DNA from: an uncultured Bacteroidales bacterium
GTDB taxonomy: Bacteria > Bacteroidota > Bacteroidia > Bacteroidales > UBA932
Direction of reading: 5' to 3'
Assembly: GCA_946408295.1 (NCBI GenBank)
Contig: CAMJRT010000010.1
Span: 1-15,458 of the forward strand
DNA: 15,458 nt
A model generated the notes under the pieces. It was not told where the DNA came from. It made no database searches and worked only from the letters and a program-made list of their open reading frames with translations. The translations under genes were made by a program, and so were the position numbers. Shown in pieces: positions 5,339 through 11,795 of the stretch. Numbering within the stretch: position 1 is the stretch's first letter; every line of letters starts with the position of its first letter.

Positions 5339-6484
5339 ATGACGCATACATTCAATATCGACCACAATTCCATACGGATTGTCGTATCGGCTGACGGGAA
5401 GAAGTACAGGAAGGCAACCGGCCTCACGATCCAGCCGGCGCTCTGGAACCAGAAAGCGAAATCCCTGCGCGCCAAATGCCGGGATGCGAAGGTGTACGAA
5501 CAACTCCGGCTAATAAACCTCCGTATGGAGGAAGCGGAGAAAGACGGCCTCGCTCCTGACAAGGCCATAGAGTTCGCGCTGGAAGGAAAGGTATCGGCCG
5601 GTCCGAAGAAACCGAAACGGCCTACCTTCTGGGAGTATTTCAAGGAATGGGGGGAGAGACCTTCCCCCGTGCAAAGACAACGCCGCCTCTATCCCAATAT
5701 CGTCTCCAAACTGATGGGGACGAAAGAGGATTGGGAGGATATTGATTCGGCATACTACTTCCGTCTCTGCCGTGCCATGGACGAATACGGCTGTTCCATC
5801 AACTACAAGGGGGCAATCATATCCAAGTTGAAGGTCGTGATGAACGAGGGGTACAAGCAGAAGTTCCACCGCAACGAGGAGTTCCGGCAGTTCAAGCGGA
5901 TGTCCGAAGTGCCGGAGACCATAGCGCTCACCACGGAGGAACTCGATGCCCTCTGGACGTGCGACAAACTGACCCACATGGAAAGCAAGGCGCGAGACCT
6001 GTTCGTTATCGGTGTCTATGCGGTGGCGCGTTGGGAGGATTATTCACGGATCACTACGGACAATATCGCCAACGGATTGCTGAACTATGAGCAACTGAAA
6101 ACGGGAAGGACAGTAATCCTACCCGTATCGTCCAGGCTCCTGGAATGTCTGGAACGGAATGGCGGTATCGCCCCAGAACTATCACAGCAGAAGTTCAACG
6201 AGGCCATCAAGCGGTGCTGCCGTAAGATAGGTATGACGGACAAGGTTCATGTCTCCAAATCAAAGGGTTCGGAGAGGGTGTCGGAGAAGAAGGAGAGGTG
6301 GGAACTCGTATCGTCCCATACTGCGAGAAGGACGGGCGCTACGATGCTCTACCTTGCAGGTGTACCACTAAAAAGAGTGATGATGTGTACCGGCCACCAA
6401 ACTGAGTCCTCGTTCTTTCGTTATGTTCGCATAACAAAAGAGGAGAACGCTCGGAAATTAGCGTCTCTTGTTTTTTTCAAGTAG
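5339..6484 (+). CDS. int: Tyrosine recombinase, phage integrase
   Basis: 381 residues from ATG 5339, which has GGAGG upstream; the frame is open to 5201 but that part is translated attP region. Domains: N-terminal arm-binding domain (about 1-45, IRIVVSADGKKYRKATGLT), core-binding SAM-like domain (about 95-185) and catalytic domain (about 195-381). All catalytic residues are visible: R231 (AVARWEDYSRI), K254 (QLKTGR), H327 and R330 (SSHTARRTGA), H353 (TGHQ) and the nucleophile Y362 (FFRYVRI). It would integrate and excise the element by site-specific recombination. The last nine codons are antisense to the end of the leftward HNH gene. The architecture is that of Bacteroidota phage and conjugative-element integrases. 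Confidence 0.93.
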   Translation: MTHTFNIDHNSIRIVVSADGKKYRKATGLTIQPALWNQKAKSLRAKCRDAKVYEQLRLINLRMEEAEKDGLAPDKAIEFALEGKVSAGPKKPKRPTFWEYFKEWGERPSPVQRQRRLYPNIVSKLMGTKEDWEDIDSAYYFRLCRAMDEYGCSINYKGAIISKLKVVMNEGYKQKFHRNEEFRQFKRMSEVPETIALTTEELDALWTCDKLTHMESKARDLFVIGVYAVARWEDYSRITTDNIANGLLNYEQLKTGRTVILPVSSRLLECLERNGGIAPELSQQKFNEAIKRCCRKIGMTDKVHVSKSKGSERVSEKKERWELVSSHTARRTGATMLYLAGVPLKRVMMCTGHQTESSFFRYVRITKEENARKLASLVFFK

Positions 6485-7354
6485 CCCGGGTATGTACTCG
6501 TTCATATCTTCTCCTCTATGGTAGGCGGCTTTTAATGTACCGTACTTTATGCCGAGTATCTGCGCCCACTCTGCCAAAGGTTTTTCTTCTCCCAAGTAAG
6601 AGAATTTAATTGTATCTCGTTTGTTTCTGGTTTGAGTTATCCATGTCGTCCAACGGCAATTCTCTGGGCAATAGTCCCCATTCGGGTCTATTCGGTCTAT
6701 GGAATACGAACTGTTTGGGGCGAGCCCCATATCTTCGTAAAAAGATTCAAAGGAGTTCTTCCATCTATCGCATATCTTGATACCCCTACCACCATAGTTC
6801 TTATAATCTGCGCTATTTGGATTTAAGCAACGTTCCTTTATGTGTCTCCACGCCTTATGCTCTTTGGTTTTTGACATAAAGTGAGTGCCGGTTGTCCCGT
6901 GTGAACAACCGCAAGAGTGGAAGTACGATTTTCGCAAAGAGGCGTATTTCCGTTCACATGTATTTCCGCAGTCACATTTACAAGTGACGAAAATATCGCC
7001 ATACTTTTTGTGTTGCGATATGATAGTAAGCATGTCATATTTCTCGCCAATGTGCGACACGTTGTATTTATTCGGCTTTTTGGTGAGATCCTCTCCTTCT
7101 AATCCTGAATCAACCCTCCAGCGGATAATATGTTCGCAGATTCCTGTCTCGTCAGAAATCTCTCGTATCGTCCGCTCCCTACCTCGGAATAATATCGTCT
7201 TTGGTGTATCAATGGGTTTGAGTAAATCGTCTCCTCGTTTCCCTCTTGCGTACCGATTCCTAATAACGAGATAATCAACTCCGCTGTACTCGGAGATTTG
7301 GCGAAGTGTCATTTCGCCTACACTTGTCTTGATGACAATCCTTGTGTGTGTCAT
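6458..7354 (-). CDS. HNH-like endonuclease with repeated DNA-reading modules
   Basis: 298 residues. From the N-terminus: two copies of a ~45-residue helix-turn-helix-like module (about 5-48 and 53-94), a zinc-binding stretch with CKCDCGNTC (125-133) and SCGC (147-150), then the nuclease core WRHIKERCLNP (169-179), YGGRGIKICDRW (187-198), SIDRIDPNGDYCPENCRW (218-235), and a third module copy at about 252-290 (EEKPLAEWAQILGIKYGTL). The core is the same family as the gene at 2953-3441. The 3' end overlaps the convergent integrase gene by 27 nt. It has its own promoter and leader. It is probably a selfish homing enzyme whose several modules read a long target. Confidence 0.85.
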   Translation of the reverse strand: MTHTRIVIKTSVGEMTLRQISEYSGVDYLVIRNRYARGKRGDDLLKPIDTPKTILFRGRERTIREISDETGICEHIIRWRVDSGLEGEDLTKKPNKYNVSHIGEKYDMLTIISQHKKYGDIFVTCKCDCGNTCERKYASLRKSYFHSCGCSHGTTGTHFMSKTKEHKAWRHIKERCLNPNSADYKNYGGRGIKICDRWKNSFESFYEDMGLAPNSSYSIDRIDPNGDYCPENCRWTTWITQTRNKRDTIKFSYLGEEKPLAEWAQILGIKYGTLKAAYHRGEDMNEYIPGLLEKNKRR

Positions 7355-7389
7355 AAACCGATGATATTAAGTTGCCGATGATTGAAAAA

Positions 7390-7451
7390 GGGTTAGGAGA
7401 GCCATCGGTGTACTCTTATCGGTGGGTAGCCACTCCGCACCTACCTAACCC
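7390..7451 (-). promoter_or_regulatory. Terminator-like leader of the third HNH gene
   Basis: Arms GGGTTAGG (7390-7397) and CCTAACCC (7444-7451) pair 8 bp around a 46-nt loop with an inner hairpin (GTGG 7422-7425 / CCAC 7430-7433). On the leftward transcript the closing arm is followed by TTTTT. It starts a few bases after the -7 box, so the RNA would begin with the hairpin. The layout resembles the leader at 4578-4658. Confidence 0.5.
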
Positions 7452-7455
7452 ACTG

Positions 7456-7463
7456 CAAATATA
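7456..7463 (-). promoter_or_regulatory. Candidate -7 box (TATATTTG) for the third HNH gene
   Basis: The leftward strand reads TATATTTG, identical to the -7 box at 4681-4688. No TTG lies at the expected -33 position because the upstream terminator occupies that DNA, so the promoter may be weak or need an activator. Confidence 0.45.
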
Positions 7464-7464
7464 C

Positions 7465-7498
7465 AAAAAAAGGGCGAGACCTTATCGGTATCGCCCTT
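7465..7498 (-). terminator. Intrinsic terminator after the AT-hook gene
   Basis: An 8-bp stem AAGGGCGA / TCGCCCTT (7470-7477 and 7491-7498) is followed on the leftward strand by a run of Ts (7471-7465). It lies 18 nt after the stop of the gene at 7516. Confidence 0.85.
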
Positions 7499-7515
7499 GA
7501 ATCTTTCGTATCGGC

Positions 7516-7899
7516 CTATGCCTTCTTCTTCGGAGGTGTCCAGTTGTCGGGTACATTGTCCGCGCCCAGGCGCGTAGCGGCCAGGCGGTCCAGGTATTTC
7601 CGCAACAGTTCTGCCGGATCTGCGCCTTGCTCCTTTAGCAGTTCGTATCGTCTTTTCGTTGCCGGGGTTGCCATGAATAGGATCGTCGCGCTTTTCTTCT
7701 CGGACGGTTTGAGGTACGGCTTGATTCCTGCGCCTTCCCTTGCGCCTCCCCAACCTGATCCCTCGTAGGGGTTTTTCTTCGGCCTTCCGACCTTTCCGGT
7801 AGGCTCAAATAGGTGTTTGACGTAGGGGGCGGTTTCGGTATCGTTCGGGTCTTTCCTCGGCCTTCCTGGGCCTCTCTTGGGTTTTGTCTTGTTGTCCAT
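7516..7899 (-). CDS. AT-hook DNA-binding protein, hypothetical
   Basis: 127 residues from ATG 7899; an upstream TTG at 7920 overlaps the promoter. Two AT-hook-like motifs are visible: KRGPGRPRKDP near residues 7-17 and GKVGRPKKNP near 35-44, which bind the minor groove of AT-rich DNA. A Gly-rich GWGGAREGAGIKP follows at about 48-60, then a helical C-terminal part (ATKRRYELLKEQGADPAELL) and a Lys-rich end. The gene is monocistronic, with a -7-like box 19 nt upstream of the start and terminators on both sides. A nucleoid- or silencing-type regulator is possible; no named family is recognised. Confidence 0.7.
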   Translation of the reverse strand: MDNKTKPKRGPGRPRKDPNDTETAPYVKHLFEPTGKVGRPKKNPYEGSGWGGAREGAGIKPYLKPSEKKSATILFMATPATKRRYELLKEQGADPAELLRKYLDRLAATRLGADNVPDNWTPPKKKA

Positions 7900-7917
7900 G
7901 TTCGGTGTTGGTTTTGA

Positions 7918-7925
7918 CAAAGGTA
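7918..7925 (-). promoter_or_regulatory. Candidate -7 box (TACCTTTG) for the AT-hook gene
   Basis: The leftward strand reads TACCTTTG, a match to TAnnTTTG, just after the terminator of the PcfJ-like gene and 18 nt before the ATG at 7899. No clear -33 element is seen. Confidence 0.45.
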
Positions 7926-7939
7926 ATAAGATTTGGTCT

Positions 7940-7978
7940 AAAAAAGAATCCCTGCCAGCCTCGCGACAAGCAGGGATT
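7940..7978 (-). terminator. Intrinsic terminator after the PcfJ-like gene
   Basis: A 9-bp stem AATCCCTGC (7947-7955) / GCAGGGATT (7970-7978) is followed on the leftward strand by CTTTTTT (7946-7940). It lies 17 nt after the PcfJ-like stop and ends the long early operon. Confidence 0.88.
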
Positions 7979-7995
7979 GTCGGAGTGGTTTCCGG

Positions 7996-9381
7996 TTAGC
8001 TTGCCTTCATCCTGGCGCGCTTGCGGATCTTGTCCATATTGTCGTTCACGAGGTTCAGTATCTCCTTGTGCCTGGACGAGAACTTGTCAGCATATCCGTA
8101 GCACTGGAGCACCTTGAAGTCCCTGAGCGACACCTCGACGGTTTCCCACCGCTTGCCCTTCGTGTCCCTGGCCGAAAGGATCAGCGAGGTTGTAGTGTTG
8201 TAGTATCCGCACCTGTAAACGCAATGACCGAGGCGGTCTCCCTCCTTCTTGAAGGCCATGATTGACGGGAGGACTACCAATTTCAAGTCCCCGGCATGAA
8301 TGTTCATGTTCATGAATTTCGCGACACGTTCCTTGTAGGCCTCGTTCTGCTCCTTCATGGAAAGGACTTTCTCTATCTCGTCCCTGCGTCCGCTGATCCT
8401 CGCCAGGTGCTTGTGCATCGCGTCCAGGTCTTCCGGGCAGACGTAGTGGGGGTTGTGGTAGTCCATCTTCAAGCTGACCAGGAGATCAACCAGGTCAAGC
8501 CATTCCGCCAGGTGTCTCTTGTAGTCGTATCCGTTCCGCTTGCAGATCTTGTAGGCCGAGAAATACGCGCTTGAATTACGGGAATATATGCGGTCGGTAA
8601 TCCGGTTGAACAGCTTGTAGTCTCCGCCCTTCAGTAGGGTCTCGTACATCGGCTTGTACGTTCCGTTTCCGATGAGTTCGAAGAGGCCGAGCGCGGAGTA
8701 TGTCCGGTGCTCGTCCAGGGACTTCACCGCAGTGGCCGTGATACCTCTCTGCTTGTAGTACGGAAGGATCTGCGCGCCTGGGGCAAGGTTGTTCGTGCTG
8801 AAATAGTTAGACCCTCCCGGGATTCTCGCCTCAAGTTGGCATAGTTCCGCTCCTTTGCAGATATATTGCTTTAGCACCGGATCGTATTCGTGTCCCCAAT
8901 CCCATAACTTGTATGGGTTGTACGGATAGCACATCATGTTGGTCTTCGGAAGGGAACGGAAATAGGTTGTCTTGATCTCCGGCTTGTTCCAGGCCTGGCA
9001 GACCTCGTAGAAGACCCAGGGTGTATTGGGTTTCCGGGTATAGACCTCCCTTTGCATGAGGATCAGGCGCGTAACCTGCCAGCCTCCGACAACGTTCATG
9101 ATTACGAAGAATTTCTCCCTCTTTTTGTTCTGCCGGAAGACATCGTAATACCTGGTGACGTGGATCTTCGTACCGCAGTGGGGGCAGTTCATATCCCGGT
9201 CATCTCCTGCGACCTGGATTGTCTTACCGCAGTCCGGGCAACGCACCTCATGCTTGTCCTCGCGGATACCCACGTTGTAGCGGTACGCGCCTTTCGCCCA
9301 CTCCATTTGCTTTCCGTTCAGTTGGGGCACTTGCCCTGCAAGTCCCTCAATCTCCTTTTGGATCTTGTTCAAGCGTTTCAT
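7996..9381 (-). CDS. pcfJ: PcfJ-like protein
   Basis: 461 residues from ATG 9381; the frame is open to 9426 but that part is leader. An N-terminal zinc ribbon is visible, CPDCG (48-52) and CPHCG (66-70). The long body includes the family-typical C-terminal MAFKKEGDRLGHCVYRCGYY segment (about 385-405) and SLILSARDTKGKRWETVEVS. PcfJ-like proteins take their name from Enterococcus plasmid pCF10 and occur widely in Bacteroidota phages and conjugative elements; their function is unknown. It follows the PcfK-like gene, the usual pairing, and is closed by a strong terminator. The zinc ribbon suggests nucleic-acid binding. Confidence 0.85.
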   Translation of the reverse strand: MKRLNKIQKEIEGLAGQVPQLNGKQMEWAKGAYRYNVGIREDKHEVRCPDCGKTIQVAGDDRDMNCPHCGTKIHVTRYYDVFRQNKKREKFFVIMNVVGGWQVTRLILMQREVYTRKPNTPWVFYEVCQAWNKPEIKTTYFRSLPKTNMMCYPYNPYKLWDWGHEYDPVLKQYICKGAELCQLEARIPGGSNYFSTNNLAPGAQILPYYKQRGITATAVKSLDEHRTYSALGLFELIGNGTYKPMYETLLKGGDYKLFNRITDRIYSRNSSAYFSAYKICKRNGYDYKRHLAEWLDLVDLLVSLKMDYHNPHYVCPEDLDAMHKHLARISGRRDEIEKVLSMKEQNEAYKERVAKFMNMNIHAGDLKLVVLPSIMAFKKEGDRLGHCVYRCGYYNTTTSLILSARDTKGKRWETVEVSLRDFKVLQCYGYADKFSSRHKEILNLVNDNMDKIRKRARMKAS

Positions 9382-9413
9382 CTCTTGTGTGTTTTTAGGT
9401 GTTGTATTGGTAC

Positions 9414-9440
9414 TCCTGCACCGCACTCAAGGGTGCAGGA
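9414..9440. repeat. 9-bp perfect hairpin between PcfK-like and PcfJ-like genes
   Basis: TCCTGCACC (9414-9422) and GGTGCAGGA (9432-9440) form a perfect stem with a 9-nt loop. It lies between the PcfK-like stop and the PcfJ-like start. No T run follows on the leftward strand, so it is more likely a processing or stability element than a terminator. Confidence 0.6.
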
Positions 9441-9450
9441 ATATGGTCTT

Positions 9451-10077
9451 TTACTCGGTCGCGAAGAAATCCGCGAACATATCCATCTGCTCAACGGACT
9501 TGGCTTGTTCCCGGCTTCCCTTCCTGGCCTCCTTGATGTCGGTGTACCTTTGCATGGGGACGAATCCGGCCTCCAGGCTGTCGCGTTTCTTGGCCTTCTT
9601 TCCGGGCGTTTCGTCCGTTGTGGAGGACAGGATCGCCTGGGTGATGTCCAGGACGTTCTGGGGCGGTTGAGGCTTTTCCACGGCCTTTTTCTTGGTCTCG
9701 GCCTTCATCTCCTTGTCAATGGTGGCCCGGCTCTCAATGTAGTAGTGGTGCGCCCACGCATACACAACACTGTCCTCAATCATGGCGCAGTTCCCTACGG
9801 CCTTCTTACGGGCCTGGGAGGTTACGTACCGGAAACAGTCCTTGATGTTCTTATCCGGATTAGCAAGGGCATCGTTGAGAAGTTCGTCACCATCGTCCGC
9901 CCTGCGTCTCATCTCCGCAAGGATAGCGATCTCGTAGGGTGAGGGTTTCTCGTCCTTCTTTGGCGCTTTCACGGCCTTTTCGGTCTGAGCCTCGGTCTGC
10001 ACCTCCTCCGGTGCTTCTTCGTGCTTGTGCTCGGTTTCTTCAATCGTTTCGAGCATGGTTTCAAGTTCTTCTTCCAT
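9451..10077 (-). CDS. pcfK: PcfK-like protein
   Basis: 208 residues. After an acidic Glu/Thr-rich N-terminal tail (1-45) come SPYEIAILAEMRRRADDGDE (46-65), FRYVTSQARKKA (82-93) and the family hallmark IEDSVVYAWAHHYYIE (100-115), followed by a Lys-rich linker and a short end motif EQMDMFADFF. This identifies a PcfK-like protein, usually encoded next to PcfJ-like, as here. The function is unknown; the pair occurs in phages and conjugative elements of Bacteroidota and Firmicutes. The acidic tail and Lys-rich linker suggest disordered segments around one small folded domain. Confidence 0.85.
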   Translation of the reverse strand: MEEELETMLETIEETEHKHEEAPEEVQTEAQTEKAVKAPKKDEKPSPYEIAILAEMRRRADDGDELLNDALANPDKNIKDCFRYVTSQARKKAVGNCAMIEDSVVYAWAHHYYIESRATIDKEMKAETKKKAVEKPQPPQNVLDITQAILSSTTDETPGKKAKKRDSLEAGFVPMQRYTDIKEARKGSREQAKSVEQMDMFADFFATE

Positions 10078-10082
10078 GGCGT

Positions 10083-10163
10083 TTACTTGTTTATTTCGTA
10101 ACTGATAATTGAACAGATGCAGATGGCCAGGATGACCAGGAGCACAATACCTAATGTAATCAT
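10083..10163 (-). CDS. 26-aa membrane micropeptide, hypothetical
   Basis: A short frame from ATG 10163 to TAA 10083 encodes MITLGIVLLVILAICICSII, then SYEINK. Nearly the whole peptide is one membrane helix with a short polar tail. It fills the gap between two called genes and starts 15 nt after the stop of the gene at 10179. The context GCCATG resembles that of the 23-aa peptide at 11718-11789. Expression is not proven; position and composition are the support. Confidence 0.5.
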   Translation of the reverse strand: MITLGIVLLVILAICICSIISYEINK

Positions 10164-10178
10164 GGCTTTATCGGTTTA

Positions 10179-10400
10179 TTAGTTGCAATCTTCGGTAATT
10201 CGTTCAAGTTCGTAATCGTAGAGTAGTGTCCCATATCCATAGACGTAGATTTCGTACCCAATCTTTCCGTAGGAGCAGAAAAGCGGGCCAACATTGATGT
10301 GCAAACCATACCATTCCCTTTCTCCGTAAGTGAAGGAAAAACGTTCTTGCATGATTGCCTTCTTCAAGCGTTTAATTTTCTTTTCCATATCGTATCGCAT
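10179..10400 (-). CDS. 73-aa hypothetical protein
   Basis: The sequence starts with a basic helix (MEKKIKRLKKAIMQERF) and continues as Tyr/Gly-rich beta strands (GEREWYGLHINVGPLF, IGYEIYVYGYGTLLYDYE). ATG 10400 and an in-frame ATG at 10388 are both possible starts; the latter begins at MEKKIK. No family is recognised. It lies within the run of small leftward early genes. Confidence 0.6.
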   Translation of the reverse strand: MRYDMEKKIKRLKKAIMQERFSFTYGEREWYGLHINVGPLFCSYGKIGYEIYVYGYGTLLYDYELERITEDCN

Positions 10401-10408
10401 TATCGGTT

Positions 10409-10654
10409 TTAGGCAGGCAAATCTTCCGTTTCAGCCACTTTCGGCATCGGGTGTAGGATTGCATCGGCTTTGCGTAAAATCTCGTTGTAGAACTGGATAC
10501 AGCGCGAAGCCTTGTCGCTCGTCACTCCCTCGTCCTCCCACTTAATGTGGGTAAGTCCCTGCGGAATCAAGGACGGGTGTCGCATCTTGATAATCTCGCA
10601 TCGGTTCGCGAGGTCTTGCAGATACGCAATCTGCTTGTTCGTTGCTAAAAACAT
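10409..10654 (-). CDS. 81-aa hypothetical protein
   Basis: The N-terminal ATNKQIAYLQDLANRCEI is a pattern seen in several Bacteroidota mobile-element proteins (T-x-KQ-x-YL-x-DL), forming a short helix. The rest (SDKASRCIQFYNEILRKADA) is also helical. The start has AACACC 8 nt upstream. Function unknown; a small alpha-helical nucleic-acid or protein-binding module is possible but not shown. Confidence 0.65.
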   Translation of the reverse strand: MFLATNKQIAYLQDLANRCEIIKMRHPSLIPQGLTHIKWEDEGVTSDKASRCIQFYNEILRKADAILHPMPKVAETEDLPA

Positions 10655-10680
10655 AGTGTATCGGTGTTAGAGTTTTGGCA

Positions 10681-10732
10681 GACGGGTATGGGTATCAGCC
10701 AATCCCGTCCGTGTTGTCCGTGGGGTGGACAA
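10681..10732. repeat. Two intergenic hairpins
   Basis: GACGGG (10681-10686) pairs with CCCGTC (10704-10709), and TTGTCC (10714-10719) pairs with GGACAA (10727-10732). They fill the 86-nt gap between the 54-aa gene and the 81-aa gene. No T run follows, so a stability or processing role is more likely than termination. Confidence 0.45.
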
Positions 10733-10740
10733 GTCCTGAA

Positions 10741-10905
10741 TCAAATGCCAATCAGGCACTCAAAGTAGTCCATTTCAAGGCCGTAGCCAAGGAGAAGTTC
10801 CTCTACGTCTTCGTAGGTCACGTTGTCCGAGTGCATCAAGTCCGAAAACTCTTGTTTCAGTTCGCGCGTCTCTTCCTTTCCGATGATTTCTTCAATCCGT
10901 TCCAT
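10741..10905 (-). CDS. 54-aa hypothetical acidic protein
   Basis: The frame from ATG 10905 to TGA 10741 encodes MERIEEIIGKEETRELKQEF, then SDLMHSDNVTYEDVEELLLG and YGLEMDYFECLIGI. It is acidic and mainly helical. AACACC lies 7 nt before the ATG, as in six other genes of the window, which supports it as a real gene. It fills an otherwise empty gap in the operon. No family recognised; a small anti-host protein or DNA mimic would fit its charge, but that is only a thought. Confidence 0.6.
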   Translation of the reverse strand: MERIEEIIGKEETRELKQEFSDLMHSDNVTYEDVEELLLGYGLEMDYFECLIGI

Positions 10906-10923
10906 ATTGTTTGGTGTTAGGGG

Positions 10924-11364
10924 TTATTCCTCGTTGTATTCCTCAAAGGAATCGTGAATGTCTTTCTTCTGCTCATAGGTGCGAGAGTTCCACCACTTGT
11001 CTGCGCGGTCTTCTGCCTCAATGTAATCGTCCCCCCTGCCGTAGTCGCAGGTCGGGTATGGAATGTTCGCGAGTTCGCATTTGTCGCATAGTTCCAAGTC
11101 CGTCCACCAATCGGAAATGGTGTCAGCCTCCGAGGTATCGCCAAGTATCTGCGCATCGGTAAGTGTCGGTTTATCGTGTTCTTCCGTCTCTTCCATGTCG
11201 GAGAGTTTGCAGGAAATAGCGGTCAGTTCGTATTGCAGATAATCGGCAACACTCTTTTGGTGCGGATTGGCGGTTCTCGCACGGAGTTGATAACATTCGT
11301 CCGCGAGTTCGGTAGCGGTTCTGCGGAGTTCGGCAATCTTCGCCTTGATTTCGTTCAGTTCCAT
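10924..11364 (-). CDS. 146-aa hypothetical protein, coiled coil plus Cys motif
   Basis: Residues 1-60 are a likely coiled coil (MELNEIKAKIAELRRTATEL, with regular Leu/Ile spacing). The second half is strongly acidic, with LCDKCELANIPYPTCDYGRG (two Cys in CxxC plus a third) and an end rich in Asp/Glu (DIHDSFEEYNEE). A partial metal site is possible but has just three Cys. No named family recognised. It stands between the 54-aa gene and the secreted protein in the early operon. Confidence 0.65.
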   Translation of the reverse strand: MELNEIKAKIAELRRTATELADECYQLRARTANPHQKSVADYLQYELTAISCKLSDMEETEEHDKPTLTDAQILGDTSEADTISDWWTDLELCDKCELANIPYPTCDYGRGDDYIEAEDRADKWWNSRTYEQKKDIHDSFEEYNEE

Positions 11365-11374
11365 ATCGGTCGGT

Positions 11375-11710
11375 TCATTTGGTTTCGTTCAGTATCTCTT
11401 TCGCAATCTGCTCCCCGTCCGGAAGGTAGTACTTGTACTCCTTCCCGGTCTTCGCGGACGTGCGGACAACATAGGCCGTTGTCCGTCCGGCCTTCTCTCC
11501 CTTGGTGTAGGTGTGCAGGAAAATGGGATACTCGTTTCCCTTGGAGTCTCTCCAGGTGTAGGCCGTTGCGATGTCTTTCGCGGTGGCCTGGGATCTGGTC
11601 TGCACAAAGGTCTTTCCTTCGCGCTTAAATGCGCCCTGGGCGCTTTTCTCCTGCGCCCCGGCCATCAGTGCCGGGACGAGGAGAAAGAGGGTGATAAGGG
11701 TCTTTTTCAT
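11375..11710 (-). CDS. Secreted/periplasmic hypothetical protein
   Basis: 111 residues starting with a clear signal peptide, MKKTLITLFLLVPALMAGAQ, with probable cleavage after AGA. The mature part contains TWRDSKGNEYPIFLHTYTKG and YVVRTSAKTGKEYKYYLP, a pattern I associate with short exported proteins of Bacteroidota mobile elements (strand-turn-strand ending in KTGKEY). An exported protein in an early phage operon could alter the cell envelope, for example in superinfection exclusion, but this is inference. A 23-aa membrane peptide gene lies just upstream. Confidence 0.7.
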   Translation of the reverse strand: MKKTLITLFLLVPALMAGAQEKSAQGAFKREGKTFVQTRSQATAKDIATAYTWRDSKGNEYPIFLHTYTKGEKAGRTTAYVVRTSAKTGKEYKYYLPDGEQIAKEILNETK

Positions 11711-11717
11711 GGCGGTA

Positions 11718-11789
11718 TCAGTTGTTATTGGTGTCAGTCAGTTGCAGGAAGGCCACAAAGGCCAGGATAGGGAGGATAATGTAGAGCAT
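11718..11789 (-). CDS. 23-aa membrane micropeptide, hypothetical
   Basis: The frame from ATG 11789 to TGA 11718 encodes MLYIILPILAFVAFLQLTDT, then NNN: one membrane helix with a polar tail. It fills the gap between two called genes, ends 7 nt before the start of the secreted protein and has the same CCATG context as its neighbours. It is similar in size and nature to the peptide at 10083-10163. Not proven to be translated. Confidence 0.45.
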   Translation of the reverse strand: MLYIILPILAFVAFLQLTDTNNN

Positions 11790-11795
11790 GGCGGT

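Noticed and set aside
10675..10920. Rightward 81-codon frame
   Set aside because: It is antisense to the 54-aa gene at 10741-10905, which has the AACACC leader and fits the operon.
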